64,000 nt of DNA, taken from contig NZ_PYGF01000004.1 of assembly GCF_003014575.1 (NCBI RefSeq), forward strand, positions 276,133 to 340,132. Direction: 5' to 3'. Position numbers and translations under genes: made by a program. Below the pieces are notes generated by a model. The model saw nothing but the letters and a program-made list of their open reading frames with translations, was not told the origin of the DNA and made no database searches. Within the stretch, counting starts at the first letter, position 1; each line of letters opens with the position of its first letter. Of the stretch, positions 53,163 to 61,331 are shown one piece after another. The stretch comes from Cecembia rubra. Lineage in GTDB: Bacteria; Bacteroidota; Bacteroidia; Cytophagales; Cyclobacteriaceae.

Positions 53163-55937
53163 ATGGCTGATTATAATTTTCAGGAAATAGAAAAAAAGTG
53201 GCAGACTTACTGGGAAAAAAACCAAATATTCAATGCCAAACCTGATCCCACAAAACCGAAATTTTATTCATTGGATATGTTCCCTTATCCATCTGGTGCA
53301 GGCCTACATGTAGGCCACCCACTTGGATATATTGCTTCTGATATCATTACAAGGTTCAAAAGACTTCAGGGATACAACGTCCTTCACCCAATGGGTTATG
53401 ATTCCTTTGGGCTTCCTGCAGAACAATACGCCATTCAGACCGGACAACATCCAGCCATTACCACTGAGCAGAATATTCAGAGATATACTGAACAGCTCAA
53501 AAACATTGGTTTTGCATTTGACTGGGAAAAAGAAGTGAGGACCTCTGACCCGGAATATTATAAATGGACCCAATGGATTTTCATGCAGCTGTTCAGCAGC
53601 TACTACGACAAAAAAGAAGACAAAGCCAAAAGCATAGCTTCTTTGTGTCAAGTTTTCGAAACTTCAGGAAATCAAGATATAGACGCAGTCTGCGATGAGG
53701 ACACCCCTGTTTTTAGCGCTGAGGAGTGGAACAACTATTCCGAAAAGCAACAACAAGAAATCCTACTGAAATACAGATTGACGTTCCTTGCCGAAACGAC
53801 GGTAAACTGGTGCCCTGCACTAGCAACTGTACTTTCCAATGATGAGGTTAAAGACGGCTTTTCTGAACGGGGCGGTCATCCAGTAGAAAGGAAAAAAATG
53901 ATGCAATGGAGTATGCGGATCACTGCCTATGCAGAAAGGCTGCTTCAAGGATTGGACAAACTGGAATGGTCTGAACCCATCAAGGAAATGCAGCGCAATT
54001 GGATTGGAAAATCCATTGGTGCTGAATTGGTATTCCAGGTCAAAGGCCAGGAAAAACTCATCAAAGTCTTCACGACCAGGATTGACACCATTTATGGAGT
54101 CACATATTTGGCTTTAGCTCCCGAGCATGATTATGTACAGGACCTGATCACAGATGATCAAAGGACTATTGCAGAAGCTTATGTGGAAGTGGCCAAAAAC
54201 CGATCTGAAAGAGACAGAATGTCCGATGTGAAAACTATTTCCGGAGCATTTACAGGTTCCTACGCCATCAATCCTTTCAATGGGGAAGAGATCCAGATAT
54301 GGATTGCAGATTATGTACTGGCTGGCTATGGTACTGGAGCAGTCATGGCCGTACCAGCCCATGACGAGAGGGATTATAATTTTGCCAAACATTTTGGTTT
54401 AGAGATCCGCCAAGTCATTGAAGGCAGTATGGAAAACGGTTCCTTTCCTGGCAAAGGAGGAACGATCATCAACTCAGACTTTATTTCAGGCCTTGAAATG
54501 AAAAAGGCTATGGAAAAAGCCATTGCTTTCCTGGAAGAGAAAAAAATAGGTAAAGGTAAAATCCAATACCGAATGAGGGATGCGATTTTCACCCGACAAA
54601 GGTATTGGGGAGAACCACTTCCTGTATATTTCAAAGAAGGTCTTCCCTATCTTATGGATGAAAAAGACCTACCTTTGGTCTTACCGGAAATCGACAAATA
54701 CCTGCCCACAGAAGATGGTGAACCTCCATTAGGAAGAGCCAAAGACTGGACTTACAAAACACAAGAGGGAGAATTTCCAATAGAAAAAAGTACTATGCCC
54801 GGCTGGGCAGGCTCAAGCTGGTATTTCTTCAGATATATGGATTCCAAAAATCAGGACAAAATGGTTGATCCTGAAATTGAAAAATATTGGGGGGCAGTAG
54901 ACCTATATATTGGAGGTGCAGAACATGCTACAGGACACTTGCTGTACTCAAGGTTCTGGACAAAATTCCTTTATGATATAGGAGCAGTGAGCATCGAAGA
55001 ACCTTTCCAAAAGATGATCAATCAAGGAATGATCCAAGGCAGGTCCAATTTTGTATATAGGGTAAAAGGAAGCAATACCTTTGTGAGCCAGGGCTTGAAA
55101 GATCAATATGACACTTCTGCCATGCATGTGGATGTGAATATTGTACACAATGACCAGTTGAATTTGGAAAAATTCAAGGCCTGGAGACCAGATCTTGCTG
55201 ATGCGGACTTTATCCTTGAAGATGACAAATACATCTGTGGAGCTGAGGTGGAGAAGATGTCTAAGTCCAAATACAATGTGGTCAATCCAGACGATATCAT
55301 CCAAAGATATGGGGCCGACACCCTCAGACTTTACGAAATGTTTCTGGGACCACTTGAGCAGTTCAAACCTTGGAATACCAACGGTATTGATGGAGTATCG
55401 AAGTTCTTGAAAAAGCTATGGAAGCTTTACCATGACAGTCAGGGAAACTTCCATGTTTCTGAAGAGAAAGCCACTAAGGAGGAACTGAAGACATTACATA
55501 AAACGATCAAAAAGACACAGGAAGACTTAGAAAACTACTCCTTTAATACTTCTGTAGCTTCTTTCATGATCTGTGTAAATGAACTGACTGCTTTGAAGTG
55601 TAATAAGAGATCAATTCTAGAGCCTTTGGCCATCATTGTATCTCCTTATGCACCTCATATTGCCGAGGAACTTTGGTCGCTTTTGGGTCATGAAGAATCA
55701 ATCATCTATGCAAAATTCCCTGATTTCAATGAAGAATTCTTGATAGAAAACAGCCATGAATACCCTGTATCTATCAATGGAAAAGTAAGGGCAAAACTTC
55801 CGCTATCCCTCTCCCTCAGCAGGGAAGAAGTAGAAAAGGCCGCATTGGCGGACAATACTGTCCAAAAATGGCTGGAAAGTAACACCCCTAAAAAGGTGAT
55901 TGTTGTCCCTGGAAAAATCATCAATATTGTGATTTAA
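53163..55937 (+). CDS. leuS: Leucyl-tRNA synthetase
   Basis: 924 residues from the ATG at 53163. It is a class-I synthetase: the HIGH-like motif is [16 protein letters not shown] (residues 41-56), a CP1 editing domain follows with [19 protein letters not shown], and KMSKS is in [14 protein letters not shown]. The anticodon-binding and C-terminal domains complete it. An insertion after [19 protein letters not shown] is the Bacteroidota-type extension. It charges tRNA(Leu) and edits misactivated isoleucine and norvaline. A strong terminator starts 6 nt after the stop. Confidence 0.98.
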   Translation: MADYNFQEIEKKWQTYWEKNQIFNAKPDPTKPKFYSLDMFPYPSGAGLHVGHPLGYIASDIITRFKRLQGYNVLHPMGYDSFGLPAEQYAIQTGQHPAITTEQNIQRYTEQLKNIGFAFDWEKEVRTSDPEYYKWTQWIFMQLFSSYYDKKEDKAKSIASLCQVFETSGNQDIDAVCDEDTPVFSAEEWNNYSEKQQQEILLKYRLTFLAETTVNWCPALATVLSNDEVKDGFSERGGHPVERKKMMQWSMRITAYAERLLQGLDKLEWSEPIKEMQRNWIGKSIGAELVFQVKGQEKLIKVFTTRIDTIYGVTYLALAPEHDYVQDLITDDQRTIAEAYVEVAKNRSERDRMSDVKTISGAFTGSYAINPFNGEEIQIWIADYVLAGYGTGAVMAVPAHDERDYNFAKHFGLEIRQVIEGSMENGSFPGKGGTIINSDFISGLEMKKAMEKAIAFLEEKKIGKGKIQYRMRDAIFTRQRYWGEPLPVYFKEGLPYLMDEKDLPLVLPEIDKYLPTEDGEPPLGRAKDWTYKTQEGEFPIEKSTMPGWAGSSWYFFRYMDSKNQDKMVDPEIEKYWGAVDLYIGGAEHATGHLLYSRFWTKFLYDIGAVSIEEPFQKMINQGMIQGRSNFVYRVKGSNTFVSQGLKDQYDTSAMHVDVNIVHNDQLNLEKFKAWRPDLADADFILEDDKYICGAEVEKMSKSKYNVVNPDDIIQRYGADTLRLYEMFLGPLEQFKPWNTNGIDGVSKFLKKLWKLYHDSQGNFHVSEEKATKEELKTLHKTIKKTQEDLENYSFNTSVASFMICVNELTALKCNKRSILEPLAIIVSPYAPHIAEELWSLLGHEESIIYAKFPDFNEEFLIENSHEYPVSINGKVRAKLPLSLSLSREEVEKAALADNTVQKWLESNTPKKVIVVPGKIINIVI

Positions 55938-55942
55938 CAATG

Positions 55943-55975
55943 ATCCTCCCGTGGCAGTCCTACGGGAGGATTTTA
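55943..55975 (+). terminator. Intrinsic terminator after leuS
   Basis: ATCCTCCCGT (55943-55952) pairs with ACGGGAGGAT (55962-55971) over 9 nt and is followed by TTT. Confidence 0.85.
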
Positions 55976-55986
55976 ATATCAACTTC

Positions 55987-56304
55987 ATGCACCGTCTGTA
56001 TTTTTCTCTAGCGGCCTTGTTATCATCAGGTATATTTGCCTATTCTTATTGGAAAGAATGGATTGCCATCCAATGGAGAGGGGAAAAACCTGTTTTGGTT
56101 CCCGATTCAGATTACGCTCCATATTTTCATGCTTCTGAGGAACTTTATCTCCGGGTCATATTGATATTTGCTTTACTCTTTTCAGTAATTTTTGTCTTAA
56201 GTATTCTATTCTTCCTTCAAAAAAACCAGAAAGGATTATTTTTCTGTTTCATATTCAGCATGTTGACCATATTTGCAGTGATGATCAATGGGGCGATTAA
56301 GTAA
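55987..56304 (+). CDS. Small membrane protein of unknown function
   Basis: 105 residues from the ATG at 55987; a GTG at 55951 lies inside the leuS terminator and is rejected. Three predicted membrane helices (LYFSLAALLSSGIFAYSY, VILIFALLFSVIFVLSILFF, GLFFCFIFSMLTIFAVMI) flank a short charged loop (PVLVPDSDYAPYFHASEEL). No family is recognised. It lies between leuS and the FKBP gene, 21 nt from the latter's ATG. Confidence 0.7.
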   Translation: MHRLYFSLAALLSSGIFAYSYWKEWIAIQWRGEKPVLVPDSDYAPYFHASEELYLRVILIFALLFSVIFVLSILFFLQKNQKGLFFCFIFSMLTIFAVMINGAIK

Positions 56305-56313
56305 AAGTTTAAC

Positions 56314-56321
56314 TACCTTTG
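56314..56321 (+). promoter_or_regulatory. FKBP gene -7 box, 4 nt before the start codon
   Basis: TACCTTTG is a consensus -7 box ending 4 nt before the ATG at 56326, as at guaA, so a leaderless transcript is possible. Confidence 0.45.
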
Positions 56322-56325
56322 TCCC

Positions 56326-56853
56326 ATGGAAATATCAAACAATGCAGTAGTAGGTTTAACCTATGAATTAAAAGTCAGTAAAGAACAAGACGAAATCGAG
56401 TCAGCCCCATTTAGCGTTGAAGTCAGGGATGAAGAAGACCCTTTTTATTTTATTTTTGGACAAAGCGGGCTACCGGAAAAATTCGAATCTTACCTTGCCG
56501 GGAAAAAAGAAGGTGAAAGCTTCAGTTTCATTATCCCTACTGCTGATGCTTATGGTGAAGCAGACGAAGAACTTATCATGGCATTACCAAAAGATCAATT
56601 CAGTAAAGAACGGGGATTCGAACCTTTCATGCTGGAGGAGGGTAATTTTCTGCCTTTGATGGATGAAAATGGTTTTCCGCTTCAGGCAAAAGTACTCAAA
56701 GACCTAGGAGAGGAAGTGTTATTGGATTTCAACCATCCTTTGGTTGGATTTGACCTTCATTTTGAAGGGGAGGTTTTAGAGGTACGAGAAGCTACTCCGG
56801 AAGAATTGGATCATGGCCATGTGCATGGAGAACATGGTTTCGACCATAAATAA
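56326..56853 (+). CDS. FKBP-type peptidyl-prolyl isomerase (SlyD-like)
   Basis: 175 residues. The FKBP core with inserted chaperone flap follows the SlyD pattern: VVGLTYELKVSKEQ, PFYFIFGQSGLPEKFESYLAGKKEGESF, PTADAYGEADEELIMALPKDQF, LPLMDENGFPLQAKVL, LDFNHPLVGFDLHFEGEVLEVREA. The C-terminal HGHVHGEHGFDHK is a His-rich metal-binding tail as in SlyD, there used for nickel delivery, shorter here. It catalyses prolyl isomerisation and acts as a cytosolic chaperone. Confidence 0.95.
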   Translation: MEISNNAVVGLTYELKVSKEQDEIESAPFSVEVRDEEDPFYFIFGQSGLPEKFESYLAGKKEGESFSFIIPTADAYGEADEELIMALPKDQFSKERGFEPFMLEEGNFLPLMDENGFPLQAKVLKDLGEEVLLDFNHPLVGFDLHFEGEVLEVREATPEELDHGHVHGEHGFDHK

Positions 56854-56896
56854 TTTTTCACCAAATTTCCAAGGTTACAGACTTTGGGAATTTGGT

Positions 56897-57853
56897 TTAA
56901 AAAGGGCCTACTACTTTTCCCTCATCCCATTTCAAGTATATTTTTTGTCCAAGTCCAAACTCCCTTTTCTTATCTTCAACCTTCCAAATCTCCCCAGTTC
57001 CTAGTTGGACTGTCAGTTGGTTATAGTGTACCAAGTATTGACTTTCTTTTACCTTTGCAGGGACACCTGTGCTTTTAAATAGTTGAATATCAGATGGCCT
57101 GATGAAGTATTGCTGTTGGTAAGGGATAGGGTTCAAATGACTGAAAAGTTTGGCTGCATATAGATTCCTTGGTTTGGAAAATATTTCCTCGGGATGACCT
57201 TTTTGGATGAGCTTTCCATGTTGTACTAAAACTAAGTCATTGGACATCTGAAGGGCATCGTCAAGGTCATGGGTTACAAACAATACTGTAACCTCAAGTG
57301 TGGCAAACATGCCTCTCAGTTCTGCAATCAATTCCCTTCTTTGTATGGTATCCAAACTGGAAAAAGGTTCATCCAATAAAAGTACTTGTGGCTCCAAACT
57401 CAGCGCCTTTCCAATAGCCACCTTTTGTTGCTGTCCACCGGAAAGCTGTCTTGGAAGTTTGTCTTTAAACTTCTCCAGTCCCAATAACTTCAAAATAGAT
57501 TTGACCCTTTTCTCCTTGTAATTTTTATCGTAAAGCAGAAGCGGCCTAGTAATGTTTTCTTCTACGGTCGAATTAGGATAAAGATGATAATCTTGATATA
57601 CCAACTGAATTTCGTCATATCCAGGAACAAGTTTTTCCTTTGGATTGACTATTCTCAATCCCTCCAAATAAACCTCACCGGCATTCCGGTTTTCTAAACC
57701 GGCTACAATTCTTAGGAGAGTGCTTTTGCCTGAACCGCTTTCTCCAATCAAAGAAACTACCTGTCCTCTTTCCAAATTCAGGGAAAACTCTTTTAATACA
57801 GGCTGACCGTTTTCATAAATTTTCTGGATTTTATCTAATTTTAAATAGGTCAT
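56897..57853 (-). CDS. MalK/PotA-type ABC transporter ATPase without permease
   Basis: 318 residues. The nucleotide-binding domain has Walker A GESGSGKST (37-45), signature LSGGQ (137-141), Walker B LLLDEP (158-163) and switch-His TVLFVTHDLDDAL. Residues ~235-318 look like a TOBE-type regulatory domain (YFIRPSDIQLF…VQLGTGEIW), as in MalK, PotA and CysA importers. No permease or binding protein is nearby, so its partner is elsewhere or it acts differently. It overlaps the MmcQ/YjbR gene by 4 bp. Confidence 0.9.
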   Translation of the reverse strand: MTYLKLDKIQKIYENGQPVLKEFSLNLERGQVVSLIGESGSGKSTLLRIVAGLENRNAGEVYLEGLRIVNPKEKLVPGYDEIQLVYQDYHLYPNSTVEENITRPLLLYDKNYKEKRVKSILKLLGLEKFKDKLPRQLSGGQQQKVAIGKALSLEPQVLLLDEPFSSLDTIQRRELIAELRGMFATLEVTVLFVTHDLDDALQMSNDLVLVQHGKLIQKGHPEEIFSKPRNLYAAKLFSHLNPIPYQQQYFIRPSDIQLFKSTGVPAKVKESQYLVHYNQLTVQLGTGEIWKVEDKKREFGLGQKIYLKWDEGKVVGPF

Positions 57854-58206
57854 CCGGCAATAAGACTTTGTTGGATTTTTCTTGGAAGGCTTGAAAAAAC
57901 AAGGTCGTAGGAATGGTCCACCAATTGAAGGATTAAACCATCCGGAACAGAACCATCACAGACCACTGTATTCCAATGCTTTTTGTTCATATGATATCCC
58001 GGCAGTATTCCCTCATACCTTTCCCTCAACTCGATTGCCTGCTCAGGATCACTTTTTAAATTCACACTTTCAAAATCAAAAATATCTGTAATTGCAAAAA
58101 TCTTTCCCCCAACCTTGAAACACAGGGTCTTCTCATCAAAAGGAGTGTCCTCTGTTACTCCAGGCTTGGACAAACAATAATCTCTAAAATAGGTAATAGT
58201 CATCAT
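57850..58206 (-). CDS. MmcQ/YjbR-family protein
   Basis: 118 residues from the ATG at 58206, the normal start for this family; the open frame reaches 58266. MTITYFRDYCLSKPGVTEDTPFDEKTLCFKVGGKIFAI and HWNTVVCDGSVPDGLILQLVDHSYDLVFSSL are the typical blocks of the YjbR double-wing fold. A DNA-binding role has been suggested from structure, but function is not established. It is coupled (4 bp) to the ABC ATPase gene downstream, which is unexplained. Confidence 0.9.
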   Translation of the reverse strand: MMTITYFRDYCLSKPGVTEDTPFDEKTLCFKVGGKIFAITDIFDFESVNLKSDPEQAIELRERYEGILPGYHMNKKHWNTVVCDGSVPDGLILQLVDHSYDLVFSSLPRKIQQSLIAG

Positions 58207-58246
58207 TTCATGATGAAGATAACCAGTAAAGGAGCAAATCAAAAAT

Positions 58247-58438
58247 TTATAGCATTCTTTTGGCAACCCAAATAATGATGGCTGCGAGGAACATCAAAAT
58301 AGAAATTTTATTGATGCCATGCATCATCCTTAAATTGAAATTTGTAGGCCTGTTGGGATCTGGTTTTTGAAACACTCGAATGAAGTAATTACCTACCTCT
58401 CCAAGTTGGAAAAACTCCTTTAATCTGCTGTTTGCCAT
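58247..58438 (-). CDS. Small membrane protein (DUF6728-like)
   Basis: 63 residues: a charged N-terminus (KEFFQLGEVGNYFIRVFQKPDPNRPTNFN), then LRMMHGINKISILMF and one membrane helix (MFLAAIIIWVA). The KxDPNRPxNFNLRMMHGINKIS block is the recognisable part of the short Bacteroidota family DUF6728, an assignment I hold from memory. Function is unknown. The MmcQ/YjbR gene starts 40 nt downstream. Confidence 0.7.
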   Translation of the reverse strand: MANSRLKEFFQLGEVGNYFIRVFQKPDPNRPTNFNLRMMHGINKISILMFLAAIIIWVAKRML

Positions 58439-58513
58439 GACTTTAATCTTTATTTTGAATTAGGGACATATATAAATGTTGAGACCTTTGTGTATAAGAA
58501 TAAAACTTGATAA

Positions 58514-60493
58514 TCAAGCCTCTGGTTCAATCCACATACCATCTTTTCTGATTATTTCAATCAGCTCGTCTACAGCCTTTTCTGATGCAACTGATTTTTT
58601 AACAACCTCTTTACCCTTGTAAAGTGTAATTTTACCCTTCCCAGAACCTACATACCCATAATCTGCATCTGCCATTTCACCGGGTCCATTTACAATACAG
58701 CCCATGATGCCGATTTTTACCCCTTTCAAATGATCGGTTCTTTTTCTGATCATGGCCGTTGTCTCCTGAAGGTCAAAAAGTGTCCTACCACAAGATGGAC
58801 AAGAAATGTACTCTGTCTTTGACATTCTGGTCCTTGCAGCTTGAAGCACTCCGAAACTGACTGAGTTATGCAGTTTAATCTGATCTAGGATTTCAGTTCT
58901 TGGGGATTCTCTATAGGCCCCTATGCCGATCATAATCCCTTCCCCTAAGCCCTCTATTAACAAACCTCCAACATCAGTGGCAGCATACAACATGGTCTTG
59001 TCCTGATCCTGCTTTGCATAATTTACCCTTGCCACTACAGGAACGATACTGTGATTTTCCATCAACTCAAAGAAGGCTCTCCTCAATGCAGGCATATTAT
59101 GCAGGTTGTCACTATGCAAAATAACCACAACATCTTTTCTTCCCTCCAAAAGTGGTAAAGCTTCTTTGATTTCCTGGTCCGATACCATCAGGAAATTTAA
59201 ACCATAATGCAGATTTTCAGCCTTACGGAATTCTTCTAAAGATAGAGCAGGGAATTTATTGACCTTATCTTCTGTATATAGCCAAACAGCATAGTGCTGG
59301 ATTTCCTTCATGCCGTTTGGCAGCATAAAGGGTATAGGGTTAGATCCTGAAAATACGTAATCAGCACCAAGATCATTCATTTTCCATTTATCCAATTCAG
59401 GAAGGTAAAAATGCCCCACCTGTTTCATTTCCTTTTCTGTGATGTTTTCCACAGCAGAAATATCAGCTATTACCCTTGGGACATTGGTACCGCCAAAATT
59501 GAATACTTCAATAGTATCTCTTCGGTTATACTCGAATGGATTGACAGGATAGTGGACCACATCCGGAATTAGGGCATGCCCTGTCCGATTTTCATACCTA
59601 TCCACCAATGCCTTAGCCACAGGAGCTTCAAATTCAGGATCTTCTGTCAATGAAACCCTAACAGTATCGCCAAGTCCATCTTCCAGAAGGGTTCCTATTC
59701 CAACAGCGGATTTAATCCTTCCGTCCTCACCATCCCCGGCCTCAGTAACCCCTAAATGTAGTGGATAGGGTTTAAATCCTCCTTCTTCCAGCTTTTGGAC
59801 CAATAGACGGTAAGCCTGAACCATCACTTGGGTATTAGAAGACTTCATGGAAATGACCACATCATGATAATTTTCTTCTTCACAGATCCTTAAAAACTCC
59901 AAAGCAGATTCAACCATTCCAAGAGGAGTATCCCCATAACGGCTCATTATTCGATCAGAAAGCGATCCATGATTAGTACCAATCCTCATGGCTGTCCCGT
60001 GCTTCTTACATATCCTGACCAATGGCAGAAATCTTTCCCTGATCCTTTCCAGTTCTTCCTGGTAACTTTGATCTGTATATTCTATAAACTCGAATTTCTT
60101 TTTATCTGCGTAATTTCCAGGATTGATCCTTACCTTTTCAACAATCTTAGCAGCAATTTCAGCAGCATTTGGAGTAAAATGGATATCTGCAACCAAAGGT
60201 GTATTATACCCTCTTTTTCTCAATTCATCCTTTATGTTTTTCAGGTTTTCTGCTTCCTTGATACTTGGAGCTGTAATACGGATCAATTGACAACCGCTTT
60301 CAATCATACGAATACACTGCTCAACAGAACCCAAGGTATCCATGGTGTCAACCGTCGTCATGGATTGGACCACAATAGGATTGTCCCCTCCGATAATCAC
60401 ATCACCAACCTTCACTGGAATGGTCTTTCTTCTGGAGTAAGCCGTCAGGCTATTACAATACTTAATTTTTTCCAACAAATCTTTGGTCTCCAT
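58514..60493 (-). CDS. ispG: 4-hydroxy-3-methylbut-2-en-1-yl diphosphate synthase, long form
   Basis: 659 residues, the three-domain form of Bacteroidota, Chlamydiae and plants, with a ~270-residue insert between the TIM barrel and the iron-sulfur domain. The barrel begins VGDVIIGGDNPIVVQSMTTVDT and includes IRITAPSIKEAENL. The 4Fe-4S ligands are the Cys pair in ISCPSCGRTLFD and the Cys in GIMGCIVNGPGE. It converts MEcPP to HMBPP in the MEP isoprenoid pathway. It is 4 nt downstream of an SDR gene. Confidence 0.96.
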   Translation of the reverse strand: METKDLLEKIKYCNSLTAYSRRKTIPVKVGDVIIGGDNPIVVQSMTTVDTMDTLGSVEQCIRMIESGCQLIRITAPSIKEAENLKNIKDELRKRGYNTPLVADIHFTPNAAEIAAKIVEKVRINPGNYADKKKFEFIEYTDQSYQEELERIRERFLPLVRICKKHGTAMRIGTNHGSLSDRIMSRYGDTPLGMVESALEFLRICEEENYHDVVISMKSSNTQVMVQAYRLLVQKLEEGGFKPYPLHLGVTEAGDGEDGRIKSAVGIGTLLEDGLGDTVRVSLTEDPEFEAPVAKALVDRYENRTGHALIPDVVHYPVNPFEYNRRDTIEVFNFGGTNVPRVIADISAVENITEKEMKQVGHFYLPELDKWKMNDLGADYVFSGSNPIPFMLPNGMKEIQHYAVWLYTEDKVNKFPALSLEEFRKAENLHYGLNFLMVSDQEIKEALPLLEGRKDVVVILHSDNLHNMPALRRAFFELMENHSIVPVVARVNYAKQDQDKTMLYAATDVGGLLIEGLGEGIMIGIGAYRESPRTEILDQIKLHNSVSFGVLQAARTRMSKTEYISCPSCGRTLFDLQETTAMIRKRTDHLKGVKIGIMGCIVNGPGEMADADYGYVGSGKGKITLYKGKEVVKKSVASEKAVDELIEIIRKDGMWIEPEA

Positions 60494-60497
60494 AATT

Positions 60498-61202
60498 TTA
60501 TAAGTCTCCTAATTGTGGTCTTATGACTATTTCCTCAACAACTGAATAGGGAGAAAGGTTATATGCAGACCAAATGGCCGTGGCAATGTCTTCGACTTTC
60601 ATAAACCTTTCTATGGGTAGTTCCACTCCTTCCCAACTTGCTGTATAAGTCGCTCCAGGAAGAATAGAGGTCACTTTAATATTATAATCCTTCAATTCTT
60701 GTCTTAAGCATTTGGTAAATCCTAACATGGCCCATTTAGAAATTGCGTAACTTCCTCCATTTGAGTAAGCTGTGAGTCCAGCAATGGAACCTATTGAAAA
60801 TAAATGCCCAGCCTTCCTTTCTATCATCTCTGAAGTAAAAGCCCTTGTCAGATAATAAGCAGAAAATAGGTTGGTATGCATCATCATCTCAAAATTGCCA
60901 TCAGGCTCGGAATGAATGGAGCCTGGTAAAAATATTCCTGTATTATTGACCAAAACATCTGGTATAGCAAACCTTTTTACTTCTTCAGCGAATCGTTGAA
61001 CCTCTTCTTTTTTAGAGAGATCTGCTTCTGAAGCCATAATTTTTTGCCCAGGAAACTTTGTGGTAAATTCATTTTCCAGCTTTTCTAAATCTTTTCCATG
61101 TCTGGAACAAGTAAATACATCGAAACCTTCTTCCCCAAACCTATCAATGATGGCCCGGCCAATGCCTTTTGTACCTCCTGTCACCAAAATACTTTTGGTC
61201 AT
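60498..61202 (-). CDS. Short-chain dehydrogenase/reductase
   Basis: 234 residues, a classical SDR: TGGTKGIG (8-15), DVLVNNTGIF (variant NNAG), a Ser in FSIGSIAGLTA (139), and Tyr152/Lys156 in GSYAISKWAML. It resembles 3-oxoacyl-ACP reductase-like or sepiapterin-type SDRs; the substrate cannot be told. It is upstream of ispG by 4 nt and so is in one transcript with it. A -7 box lies about 46 nt upstream. Confidence 0.88.
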   Translation of the reverse strand: MTKSILVTGGTKGIGRAIIDRFGEEGFDVFTCSRHGKDLEKLENEFTTKFPGQKIMASEADLSKKEEVQRFAEEVKRFAIPDVLVNNTGIFLPGSIHSEPDGNFEMMMHTNLFSAYYLTRAFTSEMIERKAGHLFSIGSIAGLTAYSNGGSYAISKWAMLGFTKCLRQELKDYNIKVTSILPGATYTASWEGVELPIERFMKVEDIATAIWSAYNLSPYSVVEEIVIRPQLGDL

Positions 61203-61216
61203 TTGATTAGTGTTTT

Positions 61217-61255
61217 AATAGTTAGTATAACAACTATTTACTGCCAGCAAAGTTA
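61217..61255 (-). promoter_or_regulatory. Promoter and inverted repeat upstream of the SDR-ispG pair
   Basis: CAAAGTTA at 61248-61255 is TAACTTTG on the minus strand, a -7 match. AATAGTT (61217-61223) and AACTATT (61232-61238) form an inverted repeat between the box and the ATG, a possible operator. No -33 match is seen. Confidence 0.4.
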
Positions 61256-61331
61256 CATTTTTTTGAAAACTTTCTGAACTTAAACGGATAATCCGAGGAG
61301 CACCTGAATTTTTTATTATAATTTTATTTCC

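Noticed and set aside
55951..55986. GTG start of the small membrane protein
   Set aside because: It lies in the stem-loop of the leuS terminator.
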